DNA of 64,000 nt from Streptomyces sp. Z26 (GTDB lineage: Bacteria > Actinomycetota > Actinomycetes > Streptomycetales > Streptomycetaceae). Location: contig NZ_RCHV01000002.1 in NCBI RefSeq assembly GCF_003665095.1, positions 1,559,501 through 1,623,500 on the forward strand. The letters are read 5' to 3'. Positions 1 to 9,000 of this stretch are shown here, in pieces (position 1 is the stretch's first letter; every line of letters starts with the position of its first letter). The notes below the pieces were generated by a model. That model did not search any database. It was not told the DNA's origin and saw only the letters and a list, made by a program, of their open reading frames with translations. Position numbers and translations under genes: made by a program.

Positions 1-611
1 ACCGCGTCCCGGAACCGGTCGGCGACCTCGGCGGAGCGGATCAGCTCGAACGTCACCAGGTCGAAGGGAGTCCAGTCGACCTGCTCGAACTGAATGGCCG
101 CGTAGGTGAGCTTGCCGTGAAAATGCTCGCGGACCGTGGCTGCGGCATCGCGGAGGAACCCGTTGACGCGCACGCCGAGCTCACGCATCGCTCCGGCCCG
201 TCGCCCGGGCTGGCCCATCAGCCGCTCGACCCGTTCCTCGGGGCTGTCCCCGGGCAGGAAGCCACGGTTCATCACGCTCAACTCGACCCCCGTGACGAGC
301 ACGACGGCGGCCCCCTGCCGTCGGAGCCGCTCCGCTCGCGCGGCGCAGTCCCGGAGCAGCGTGAGGATCTGCTCCGGGTCCAGTTCCAGTGGATAAGGCG
401 AGAACCAGACCTCCAGGCCCAGCTCCGCGGCGGCACCGGCGGCCAGCTCCAGTCGGTCCGGGTCGCCTCCGATGATCTGCACCGCGTCGCAGTGCAGGTC
501 GTCGCGGATGATCGCGAGCTCGCGCCGGACCACCGCGGGGTCGAAGTGCTCACGTGACATCCGGCCGTGCACGACGAACCCGGTGTCGTAGGTCATGCCT
601 CTCGCGCGCAT
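1..611 (-). CDS. TIM-barrel-like protein, often annotated as an abortive infection protein (3' end outside window)
   Basis: The reading frame opens at an ATG (609-611) preceded by GGAGAGGA and runs off the left edge, so only about the first 203 residues are visible. The protein begins MRARGMTYDTGFVVHGRM and contains IIRDDLHCDAVQIIGGDPDR and EVWFSPYPLELDP. This pattern is familiar from actinobacterial proteins with a glycoside-hydrolase-like TIM barrel that databases often label abortive infection protein. No defence role is shown here. An alternative ATG lies five codons downstream. It is divergent from the TetR gene at 714, and a tandem palindrome lies between the two, so it is the likely regulated target. 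Family recognition is from memory of similar sequences; catalytic residues cannot be assigned from the visible part. Confidence 0.7.
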   Translation of the reverse strand, partial: MRARGMTYDTGFVVHGRMSREHFDPAVVRRELAIIRDDLHCDAVQIIGGDPDRLELAAGAAAELGLEVWFSPYPLELDPEQILTLLRDCAARAERLRRQGAAVVLVTGVELSVMNRGFLPGDSPEERVERLMGQPGRRAGAMRELGVRVNGFLRDAAATVREHFHGKLTYAAIQFEQVDWTPFDLVTFELIRSAEVADRFRDA

Positions 612-661
612 GGTGACGTCCTCTCCGTCGGTCTCGAACGGGTCGAGACTGACAAGAAAAG

Positions 662-689
662 TGCGTGCACGCAAGTTTGCGTGTACGCA
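662..689. promoter_or_regulatory. Tandem palindromic operator between divergent genes
   Basis: Two near-identical 12-bp palindromes, TGCGTGCACGCA (662-673) and TGCGTGTACGCA (678-689), are separated by AGTT. They sit 25 bp before the TetR GTG start and 51 bp before the start of the divergent TIM-barrel gene. The layout is typical of a TetR dimer-of-dimers operator controlling both genes. The palindromes are seen directly; the binding protein is inferred from adjacency. Confidence 0.7.
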
Positions 690-713
690 GTCCGGTCTGG
701 GACGCTGAGCACC

Positions 714-1415
714 GTGACGACACCACCGCCGGGACTGCGGGAGCGGAAGAAGCAGGCCACGCGTGAGGCGCTACGCGATGCGGCCCTGCGCTTGGCCGTG
801 GAGCGCGGGCCCGACCAGGTACGGGTCGACGACATCGCCGAGGCGGCCGGGGTCTCGCCGCGCACCTACAACAACTACTTCGCCAGCCGCGAGCAGGCGA
901 TCGTCTCCGCTGTCACCGCGGACCGGGAGACCCGGATCGCGGCGGCGGTCGCCGCCCGACCCACCGGCGTACGCCTGGCGGACGCCGTCACCGAAGCCGT
1001 GGTCGAGCAGTACACGAACCCCGGGGAGCGCGAGCAGCAGGCGTTGTTGTTGTTCACCACCCAGACCACGTTGCGCGACGCGTTCCTCGACGCCGCCGCC
1101 GACATCGAGCCCCCGCTCACGGCGGTGATCGCCGAACGCGTGGGTGACACCGGAGCGCACACAGCCCGCGTTCTCGCGGCCAGCGTGGCCGCGGCGGTTC
1201 GCGTCGCGCTGGAAGGCTGGCTCGTACCGGCCGGGAACGCGGAAGCCACCGCGAGTTCCAGCCCCGGAGGTCTCGTCGTGCCCTCGGGCTCGCTGCCCGA
1301 CCAACTCCGCGCGACGCTGGCCCCACTCGCGCCCGCGTTCGACGCGGCCGACAAACGCAGGGACAGGTCTGCCGGGGAACGCTTCGAGAAGGCCGCCCCT
1401 CCGGCGAAGACCTGA
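714..1415 (+). CDS. TetR/AcrR family transcriptional regulator
   Basis: A 233-residue protein from the GTG at 714. The open frame extends upstream, but that part would run through the operator and lacks homologous character. The N-terminal helix-turn-helix reads ALRLAVERGPDQVRVDDIAE followed by AAGVSPRTYNNYFASREQAI, the usual TetR recognition helix and YF motif. The C-terminal ligand-binding domain is alanine-rich and less conserved. The gene is divergent from the TIM-barrel gene at 1-611 and has tandem palindromes just upstream, so autoregulation and repression of its neighbour are likely. The ligand is unknown. Confidence 0.88.
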   Translation: MTTPPPGLRERKKQATREALRDAALRLAVERGPDQVRVDDIAEAAGVSPRTYNNYFASREQAIVSAVTADRETRIAAAVAARPTGVRLADAVTEAVVEQYTNPGEREQQALLLFTTQTTLRDAFLDAAADIEPPLTAVIAERVGDTGAHTARVLAASVAAAVRVALEGWLVPAGNAEATASSSPGGLVVPSGSLPDQLRATLAPLAPAFDAADKRRDRSAGERFEKAAPPAKT

Positions 1416-1715
1416 CCACCTCTTCACGTCGACGTCCGCCCGGACGGCGACCTCGTCCTGCCACACGCGGTCGCCCGCGAAGCCGAGCGCGCCCCGACGG
1501 CGATGGCCCGGATCACCCCGTACCCCCACGGGGCGGCGGCGTGGCAGGACTACCGGTCCCGGTTCCCGGAGCGGTACAGCACCGGAACCGTCGTCCCCGT
1601 ACGCGAGTTGACCGACCCGGACACCGGCCTCGGCCTCCCCGTCGGGTACCGCGGCACGGTCCTGCCGACGGGTGGGACGGGTAGGTTTCGGTCGCGTGGA
1701 CGCAGGGCCGACGTG
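1416..1715 (+). other. Gap with a possible coding remnant
   Basis: This stretch between the TetR stop and the convergent GNAT gene holds no convincing complete gene. In the TetR frame it reads through sense codons with plausible protein texture from about 1419, including VRPDGDLVLPHAVAREAERA and, from the ATG at 1503, RITPYPHGAAAWQDYRSRFP. No ribosome binding site precedes that ATG and the frame then runs antisense through the GNAT gene. It may be a decayed fragment of a protein that I do not recognise. Confidence 0.3.
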
Positions 1716-2234
1716 TCAGGCCTCGGCGCGCAGGATCGAGTACAGGGCCATGTCCCGCCACGCGCCGTCGCGGAAGCAGGCGCCGCGCAGGACGCCCTCG
1801 CGGGTGAAGCCGACGCTTTCGAGGGCTTTCTGTTCCGCGACGTTCATCGTCTCCGTGCTCGCCTCGACGCGGTTCACCCGGGTGTGCGCGAACAGGTAGC
1901 GCACGAGGAGGCGTTGGGCCTGTTTGCCGTAGCCCTTGCCGCGTTCGGCGGTGAGCAGCGAGATGCCGATGTTCCAGCACGGGGAGGCCGGGCCCTGGAA
2001 CACCTGGTGCCACTGGACCTCGCCGAGGAACCGGCCGTCGTCGTACGTGGCGACGGCCAGGCGTCCGCCCTCCGCGCCCAGGAACCCGGGGTCGGCCCAC
2101 TGCCGCCGCAGCGACCCGGGGTTGCGGAAACCGAAGAAGCCGAAGTCGCCGGACTCGTCCGGGCCGCCGTGCAGGTGCTCCAGCAGGTCGAGGTCCGGCT
2201 CCAGGAGGGGGCGCAGTCGCACGGTGTCAGCCAT
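1716..2234 (-). CDS. GNAT family N-acetyltransferase, RimJ/RimL type
   Basis: A 172-residue protein beginning MADTVRLRPLLEPDLDLLEH. It shows the standard GNAT layout: an N-terminal strand-helix region, the acetyl-CoA binding segment around ISLLTAERGKGYGKQAQRLL (the R/Q-x-x-G-x-G/A signature reads RGKGYG), and the late ASTETMNVAEQKALESVGFT block typical of RimJ/RimL-like enzymes. The predicted reaction is transfer of acetyl from acetyl-CoA to an amine; the substrate cannot be named. It stands alone and converges with the TetR gene. The start is supported by length and by family alignment from memory. Confidence 0.85.
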   Translation of the reverse strand: MADTVRLRPLLEPDLDLLEHLHGGPDESGDFGFFGFRNPGSLRRQWADPGFLGAEGGRLAVATYDDGRFLGEVQWHQVFQGPASPCWNIGISLLTAERGKGYGKQAQRLLVRYLFAHTRVNRVEASTETMNVAEQKALESVGFTREGVLRGACFRDGAWRDMALYSILRAEA

Positions 2235-2450
2235 GCCGCTCAGCCTAGGGTCCGCCCGGGTCCACCGCCCCGCCCACCCGACCGGCCCCCTCCCCCGGGT
2301 GGCGGCTCCCGCTCCCCCGCCGGGTCGCCAACGCCCTTACCGCACAAGGACGTTGAGGAGAGCCGTCCCCGTACCGGGTCGCGCCCGGCGCCCCGTGGGC
2401 CGAGTGCGGCGCCGCGCGGGCGGGCATCATGCACAGGCACGCCTCGTCGT

Positions 2451-2474
2451 CCGGACATGGGATGTGATGTCCGG
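2451..2474. promoter_or_regulatory. Inverted repeat upstream of the sialidase gene
   Basis: CCGGACAT (2451-2458) and ATGTCCGG (2467-2474) form perfect 8-bp arms separated by 8 bp, ending 23 bp before the sialidase ATG. It could be an operator for a sugar-responsive regulator or a leader hairpin. No regulator gene is adjacent. Confidence 0.45.
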
Positions 2475-2497
2475 TAGATCGGCTGAAGGGACGCACC

Positions 2498-4474
2498 ATG
2501 CCGTCGATCCTCTCCACGATCACCCGTACCGGACATCCCCCCACCAGCGCACGCACCCGCGCCTTGCGTACCCGGCGCCGCGCCGCCCTGTCGCTCGCCG
2601 TGGCGGTGCTGGTGTCACCCGACGTGACCGTACGGGCCACCGCGGCGGACGAGGGCCCGGCGGGGGCCGGTGGCGGCTTCGAGCAGCAGGTGCTGTTCAA
2701 GGCGTCCCAGGACCCCGGCTACGCCTGCTTCCGCATCCCCGCGGTCGTCCGCACCGTCGAGGGCACCCTGCTCGCCTTCGCCGAGGGGCGCGTCGCGAAC
2801 TGCGGTGACGCCTCCGACATCGACCTCGTGCTCAAGCGTTCCCACGACGGCGGGCGCACCTGGGGCGCACTCCAGGTCGTCGACGAGGGCGGGGGCGACA
2901 CCCACGGCAACCCGGCGCCCCTGGTCGACCGCGAGTCCGGCCGGATCGTGCTCGCCACCACGTACAACGAGGGCCGCGACGACGCCGGTTCCTGCGACAC
3001 CCCGTGCGACCGGACGCCGCACCTCCAGTACAGCGAGGACGACGGCGCCACCTGGTCCGCGCCGGAGGACATCACGGCGTCCGTACGGCCGCCCGGCTGG
3101 AACTCCTGGTACGCCACCGGCCCCGTGCACGGCATCCAGCTGACCCGGGGGCCGCACGCGGGCCGCCTGGTGTTCGGCGTCAACGCCGAGACGTACGAGG
3201 GCGACCGCGTCACCGCCAACCACGCCGCGCTCCTGCACAGCGACGACGCGGGCCGCAGCTGGCGCGTCGGCGCCGTGGACTCCTGGCCGACGGGGGACGA
3301 CCGGTCGTTCCGGCAGAAGCCCTCCGAGGTGACCGTCGCCGAACGGAACGACGGCTCCGTGTACGTCAACGGCCGCGAGCAGGACGGCACCGACCTCGGT
3401 CACCGTACGTACGCGGTCAGCCGCGACGGCGGCGCCACCTTCGACCACCCGTTCCGCGCCCAGCCCGACCTGTACGCCCCGATGGTGCAGGGCGCGCTCC
3501 TGCGGGAGGGCGGCGAGCCGGGCGACGGCCGCGACCGGATGCTGTTCTCCGCGCCCGCCGACCCGGACCGGCGCCGGACGATGACCATCCGCTCCTCGTA
3601 CGACGAGGGGCGCACCTGGGAGGGCGTCGACCGCGGGAAGCAGGTCACCGCCGACTGGTCCGGCTACTCGGACATGGTCGCCCTCTCCGACGACGAGACG
3701 GGCCTGCTGTACGAGGGCGGCGCCGTCGACGCGCGGGACGAGATCCGCTTCGCGCGCTTCACCGACGCGTGGCTGGGGCCGCGGCGCGGACCCGACCCGC
3801 GTACCCCGGACCTGGCGCCGTCCGCCGAGGGCGCGGCGGTGCTCGGGGGCGCGCGGGCGACGGACGGGCGGTTCGGGCGGGCGCTGGCGTTCGACGGGAA
3901 GGACGACGCCGTACGGCTCCCGTACCGCGATTCGCTGCGGCTGGGCTCGGGGGACTTCACCGCCAGCCTGTGGTTCCGCTACCGCGCGACCTCCGGCGAC
4001 CAGCCCTTCCTGTGGATGGGCGGGGTCGGCGCGAACAACCCGCAGATGTGGGTGCGCGGCGAACCCGACCGGGGCCGGGTCACCGCCCTCGTCACCGCCG
4101 CCGAGGGTGTCACGCCGGAGGGCCGACCGGCGGTGCGTACGGCGACGGTGGGCACCGGCGAGGCGTACAACGACGGCGCGTGGCACCACCTGGCGCTGCG
4201 GCGCGCGGGCGGCCAACTGCGGCTCGCGGTCGACGGCGCGCAGACGGCGGCGCCGGACGTACCGGGGACGGTGAGCCTCAGCTCGACGTTCGGCGTGCAC
4301 CTGGGGCAGAAGGCGGACAGCCGCGGGTGGCTGGACGGCGCGCTGGACGAGGTGCGGGTGTACGACCGGGCGCTGTCCGACGCGGAACTGGCCGCGCTCC
4401 GGGAGACCGGCTCCCCGGACTCCCCGGGCGCCCACCCGTCGGTCCTCCGGCTCCCGTTGGACAGCGCGGGGTAG
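2498..4474 (+). CDS. Secreted exo-alpha-sialidase (GH33) with C-terminal LamG domain
   Basis: A 658-residue secreted enzyme predicted to release terminal sialic acids from glycoconjugates. An N-terminal signal (about residues 1-49) ends near ATAADE. The sialidase propeller starts near residue 70 and carries the FRIP motif (CFRIPAVV) plus five Asp boxes: SHDGGRTWG, SEDDGATWS, SDDAGRSWR, SRDGGATF and SYDEGRTWE. From about residue 445 a concanavalin-like LamG domain follows (ALAFDGKDDAVRLP, GSGDFTASLWFRY, AWHHLALRR, LDEVRVYDRALSDAEL). The ATG at 2498 has GAAGGG upstream. A perfect inverted repeat lies in the promoter region. No sialic acid catabolic genes are visible nearby, so a scavenging pathway cannot be claimed from this window. 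Confidence 0.92.
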   Translation: MPSILSTITRTGHPPTSARTRALRTRRRAALSLAVAVLVSPDVTVRATAADEGPAGAGGGFEQQVLFKASQDPGYACFRIPAVVRTVEGTLLAFAEGRVANCGDASDIDLVLKRSHDGGRTWGALQVVDEGGGDTHGNPAPLVDRESGRIVLATTYNEGRDDAGSCDTPCDRTPHLQYSEDDGATWSAPEDITASVRPPGWNSWYATGPVHGIQLTRGPHAGRLVFGVNAETYEGDRVTANHAALLHSDDAGRSWRVGAVDSWPTGDDRSFRQKPSEVTVAERNDGSVYVNGREQDGTDLGHRTYAVSRDGGATFDHPFRAQPDLYAPMVQGALLREGGEPGDGRDRMLFSAPADPDRRRTMTIRSSYDEGRTWEGVDRGKQVTADWSGYSDMVALSDDETGLLYEGGAVDARDEIRFARFTDAWLGPRRGPDPRTPDLAPSAEGAAVLGGARATDGRFGRALAFDGKDDAVRLPYRDSLRLGSGDFTASLWFRYRATSGDQPFLWMGGVGANNPQMWVRGEPDRGRVTALVTAAEGVTPEGRPAVRTATVGTGEAYNDGAWHHLALRRAGGQLRLAVDGAQTAAPDVPGTVSLSSTFGVHLGQKADSRGWLDGALDEVRVYDRALSDAELAALRETGSPDSPGAHPSVLRLPLDSAG

Positions 4475-4533
4475 TCCCGGGGTCGCGGACCGGGTCGGCG
4501 CGCGGATGTACGGGGAGTACGAGAGCACCGAGG

Positions 4534-5073
4534 TCAGGGGGGTGGGGTCGTGGTGGCGAGGGTGGAGAGGTGGGTGAGGGAGTCGGTGAGGTGGTGGGGG
4601 CCGAGCATCGGGAAGCGGAGGTACGCGCGGACGGAGTCCGGGACCGCCGACCAGTCGTAGGTGAGGGTGACCGCCGTCGTGGACGGGTCGAGGCGTTCCA
4701 GGTCGTAGCGCCAGTACCAGCCGCCGAACTCCAGCTCGCCGTCGTCCCGGCGGTAGCCGGTGAACCAGCCGACGGCGCGCGGCGGTTCGTACACGTGGAC
4801 GCGGTTGACCACCTCGTAGGTGCCGTCGGGGTGGCCGGAGTGGTACATGCCCATCCGGAAGAGCTGCCCCACCGCGGTGAGCGGCGCCAGGTCCACCGGC
4901 TCCTGGACCCAGCCGGTGCCGTCGATCGCGGCGTGCGCCGCCGGGTCCGCCAGCACCGCGAAGACCCGGGCGGCGGGCGCGGGGACGGTCAGGGTGGCGC
5001 TCACGTGCTCGTCGGTCCCGTCGGTCTCCTGGGTCACGTGGGTCTCCTGGGTCACGTGGGTCTCGTCGGTCAT
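4534..5073 (-). CDS. SRPBCC family protein (polyketide cyclase/START-like fold)
   Basis: A 179-residue protein. The start chosen is the ATG at 5071-5073 with AGAGGAG seven bases upstream; a longer in-frame start at 5157 adds a basic tail without family character. After a short repetitive N-terminus (THVTQE twice) comes HVSATLTVPAPAARVFAVLA, the usual first strand and helix of SRPBCC proteins, and later WYWRYDLERL and AVTLTYDWSAVP. These proteins bind hydrophobic ligands in a helix-grip cavity; no specific ligand or reaction can be inferred. It lies between the sialidase and PlsC genes and is divergent from PlsC. Confidence 0.8.
   Translation of the reverse strand: MTDETHVTQETHVTQETDGTDEHVSATLTVPAPAARVFAVLADPAAHAAIDGTGWVQEPVDLAPLTAVGQLFRMGMYHSGHPDGTYEVVNRVHVYEPPRAVGWFTGYRRDDGELEFGGWYWRYDLERLDPSTTAVTLTYDWSAVPDSVRAYLRFPMLGPHHLTDSLTHLSTLATTTPPP
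5024..5059. repeat. Two-copy 18-bp tandem repeat inside the SRPBCC gene
   Basis: GTCTCCTGGGTCACGTGG occurs twice in tandem (5024-5041, 5042-5059) with a partial third copy following. It encodes the repeated THVTQE at the protein N-terminus. An 18-bp unit keeps the reading frame, so copy number could vary between strains without disrupting the gene. Confidence 0.85.
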
Positions 5074-5310
5074 GCGGTGCACGCTCCTCTTGTGTCGCGG
5101 CTTCGGGCGGGCGGGCCCCCGGTCTCTGTGTGGACCGTGCGGCGGGGCGGGACTCATCGGTCCGCGTACGGGTTCCGGGCGGGCCCCGCGTTCGTACGAC
5201 AGCGGCGAACAGCTCAGCGCGAGCGAGTACGGCTACTCATGCCCCGGGCACGGCGCGCGGCCGACGATGGCCGACAGCCCTGCCGAGTACGGGAGTACGG
5301 GAGTCCGCCC

Positions 5311-5955
5311 ATGATCAGCCGTATCGCCGACACCCTCGTGTCCGCCGCCGCGGGTCGCCTCACCGTGACCGCCGACGCGGGTGCCGAGGTCGTGCCGGGG
5401 AGCATCGTCGTCGCGAACCACACGTCGTACGTGGACCCCGCCGTCGTCTTCGCCGCGCTGCACCGCCTCGGCGTACGGCCCGTCGTCATGGCGGCGGCGG
5501 AACTGTGGCGCGTGCCGGTGCTCGGGCGGGCGCTCGCCCGCGAGGGGCACATCCCCGTACGCCGCGGCGACGCGCGCGCGGCGGACGCCCTGGAGCGCGC
5601 CGCCGAGGCGCTGGGGCGGGGGCGCGTCGTGCTGGTCTATCCGGAGGGCGGTCTGCCGACCCGTACGGACGTGGCGGAGGCGGCGCCCCGCGCCTTCCGC
5701 AGCGGGGTCGCCCGACTGTCGCAGCGGTCCGGCGCCCCGGTCGTGCCGATGGGGCAGGCCGGTGCGCGGCGGGTGGCGTCCGGGCGCGTACCGAAGCAGC
5801 TCGCGGGCGTGTGCACGGCGCCGCTGCGCCGACCCGCGCTCCACGTGCACGTGGGCATGCCGCTCGCCCTGCCCGGTGACCGCGCCGCCGCCACGGAACG
5901 CGCGCGGCAGGCGCTGACGGCGGCATGGCGTACGGCGGCCGCCCGGCTCGGCTGA
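5311..5955 (+). CDS. Lysophospholipid acyltransferase family protein (PlsC-like)
   Basis: A 214-residue enzyme of the 1-acylglycerol-3-phosphate acyltransferase family. Motif I is HTSYVD (H-x4-D) in IVVANHTSYVDPAV. Motif III is the EGGLPTR segment in VVLVYPEGGLPTRTD, and a GVARLSQRSGAPVVPMGQAG region completes the acceptor-binding face. The predicted role is acyl transfer from acyl-CoA or acyl-ACP onto a lysophospholipid at the membrane. The ATG at 5311 was chosen because the much longer open frame upstream is only a shadow of the sialidase and SRPBCC genes. It is shorter than canonical PlsC and has no clear transmembrane helix, as is common for the small Streptomyces paralogues. Confidence 0.87.
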   Translation: MISRIADTLVSAAAGRLTVTADAGAEVVPGSIVVANHTSYVDPAVVFAALHRLGVRPVVMAAAELWRVPVLGRALAREGHIPVRRGDARAADALERAAEALGRGRVVLVYPEGGLPTRTDVAEAAPRAFRSGVARLSQRSGAPVVPMGQAGARRVASGRVPKQLAGVCTAPLRRPALHVHVGMPLALPGDRAAATERARQALTAAWRTAAARLG

Positions 5956-6078
5956 TCCGGCGCGCGGGAGGGGCGGGCCAGGAGGGGCCAGCCGCCAGGA
6001 CCGGTCCGTACGCGGCGGGCGCGCTGAACGCCGCGTACGGTGCGCGGCCGGCGGGCCCGTGCGCGTCCGGTGGTCCGC

Positions 6079-9000
6079 CTACTCCCCGATGTCGCACTCC
6101 TTCTCGGTCAACGGCTCGGTGTTTCCCGCCATCCGTTCGCAGACGACGGTCGCGTCGTACGTGCCCTTGCCCGGGTTGGCGATCTTCATCAGCGTGATCC
6201 CGTACCCGTCGCGGGTGCCGTGGAACGGCATGGCGGTGAAGTCGATGGTGCCTGTCGCCAGGCCGCCGACCTTCTGGAGGCGCAGGTTCGCCCACGTCTC
6301 CGCCTTGCCGCGCGGTCGGCCGCCCGCGGTGGCGGCGCGGTAGAGCACCTCGGTGGCGTCGTGGGTCAACGCCGTCTGCCCGTTGGAGAGATCGGGAGAG
6401 GCGAACGTCGTCCCCGGTCTGACGCGGAGGCTCTCGCGCTGCTCCGCGGGGAGGCCCTTCAAGCGCTCGTAGAAGTCGGTGTGTTCGGCGGCGGGCCGCA
6501 GGGCGGTCAGCGTCGGGTGGTACAGCGTGACGTTGTCCGCGACGTGGGTCTCCTTCTGTGCGAAGCCCGCCTTGGAGAGGTCGTCGCCGCCGAGGATCGC
6601 GATCGGCTCGCCCTCGCAGTCGGGAGAGCTGAGCCCCTCCATGAGCGGTCCGACGTCCTCGGAGCGGCCCGCGAAGTACACCACCCTCGACACGTCGCCC
6701 CGTCCGCAGATGTCCGCGGTCTGGTCGTCCAGGTTGGCGCTGCCGCCGGGCAGTTCGTAGTCCGGCAGCACCTTCACGTCGTAACCCGCGGCGTCGAGCA
6801 TCGTCGTGGCGTACTTCTTCTGGTCGCGGGTGTACTGGTCGTGGCTCGCGGGCGCGCGGGCGAGCACGACGGCCCGCGGCCGCTCCGGCCGCGCGGCCCC
6901 GGACTTCTTCCCGCCGCCGGGCGCGGAGCGCCGTGCCAACTGCTCCGCGACGAGTTGGAGCTGCTCGCTCTGCCACTGGTCGGTGGCGGCGAGTCCGAAG
7001 AAGTTCGGGTAGTCCTCGGCCAGCTTGGTGCCGGAGTTGGTGCCGGAGACCACCGCGAGCGACGCCTCGCGGAACATGTCCTGCACCTCGCGGCTGTCGG
7101 TCATGTTCCGGCCCATGCCGACGACGCCGACGATCGTCGGGTCGCGGCGCGACAGTTCGACGACGCGCTCGGCCATGGCCCGCTGGTTGTACATGTCCCG
7201 GCCGCCGCTGGCGACGAGGATCCGCAGCTTCACGGACTTGCCGACCTTGGCGCGCTGCACGGCGTACGCGCCGCGCAACTCCTGGAAGCCCTTGACCAGT
7301 TCGTCGCCGTCGCCGCCGAGTGGACCCGCGTAGACGATGGTCACGTGGCGGTCGCCGGCGATCTCCTCGTTGGTGTCCCGGATGAACCCCTGCACACTGC
7401 GGGAGTTCTCCCCCGCGAAGGTGACCGAGCCGGTGGCGACGCCCACGCACTCCTTCTCCCGCTTCGGCTTCCGCCCCCGTTCCTCCTCCGTGCTCACGAC
7501 CTGCTCCCAGCGGGAGTCGCGGTTGATCCCGCGCAGGTCCCCGTCGCAGAACTCGTCGCCCCGCTTCCGGTCCTCCCACGCCGCGCCGAGCGCGCCCGCC
7601 GCGAGCACCACCACGAGCGCGGGCAGCGACCACAGCCAGGTCCAACGGGGTCTGCCCGCCCGCAGTTCCGTGCGGTGGGTCCTCAGGTCGGGCACGGCGG
7701 TGGCGCCGTCGTCCACCGGGACGCGGAACACCCAGGGGAGGTGGGCGACGCCGATGCTCGGCGCCTGGTTCACCCGCCGCTCGTGGTTCCACGTCACGTA
7801 CCACTCCGGGAGGGACGCCATCGGGCCCGCCACCGGGCCGCCGCCCCCTTCGGGGGTGGTCAGGCGGTGGCTGTGCTCGAGGTCGTCCACGTGCGCGCCG
7901 CGCACGGTGGCCACGACGAGCAGCGGGTCCAGCTCGCTGCGGATGCTGCGGATGTCGCTCAGCGCCTTGATCAGCTCGATGCCGCCGTTCTCGTAGTCGG
8001 CGCCGGGCAGCAGCAGGACGGGCGGGGTCGGCCGCTTGCGTCCCCGCAGGTCGAGCCCCCACACGTTGTGGGCGTCGCGCAGGTCCTCGCGCAGGGCGTG
8101 CATCCGGAGGTGGAGGTGGCGGCGTTGGGCGGCCTCACCCTGCGGGGTCAGGGAGTCGGACGGCGGGCCGTCTTCCCGCAACAGGCCGCTGTCCGAGATG
8201 TCGTCGGCCACGGCGACGAGGCGCTGCCGGACGGAGCCGGGCGGCCACAGTCTGAGCAGGTGCCACGGTCCTCCCTCGCCACGGTCGGCGTGCGGGCCCT
8301 GGTCGAGATACGTGGTGCCGAGGAACCAGCGGATCTCCCGTCGCCTGCCGAGCAGCAACGGTGCCCGGCCCAACAGCGCGCCGAGCACGAGGGCCAGCAC
8401 GACGAGCAGCACCACGGCACCCACCAGCAGGTGGGCGGGCCACTCCGCGACCAGCGCGGTCACGAGCACGATCAGCAGCGCGGGCAGCGTCTGGGAGCTG
8501 TCCTTGAGCGCGTCGAGCAGGCGGGCGGAGGTGCGGCTGCCGTTGGGGCGCCAACCCAGCCCGTTCAGCTCCTCCGTGAGGTCGAACACGTTCCAGGTGC
8601 CGTCGTGCTTCGCGACCGCGTTCTCGATGACGGTGAGGAGGTCGCTGCGCGGGAAGGCGTAGCGACCGTACTGCTGCCCCTTGGCCACCCAGTGGTCGTC
8701 CGCCAGGCAGGAGGGGCGTGGTGTGTCCTCCGGCGGCTCCGCGCCCGAGCGGGTGGCGCGGGAGGGGGACCGCTCGGAGGCCGTCCGGGCGAGGTCCTGG
8801 ACGAGGTGCAGGGCGCGCATCCGGGCGCGCCACGCCCTGGCCCCGGCGTGGTCGTCGGGGGCGGGCTCCGGGGCGCCGTCGGCGTCGGGTCCGGGGGCCG
8901 GATCGCCCCGGCCGTCCGGGTTTCCGCCCTGGCCGCCCTCACCGTCGGAGGGCGACTTGCGCAACGTGGCGTACGGCACCCCTCCGCTGCGCAGTTTGGC

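Noticed and set aside
5486..8062. An 858-codon minus-strand frame overlapping PlsC and the large receptor
   Set aside because: It is a shifted frame of the receptor gene with Arg/Pro-rich nonsense and crosses the PlsC gene antisense.
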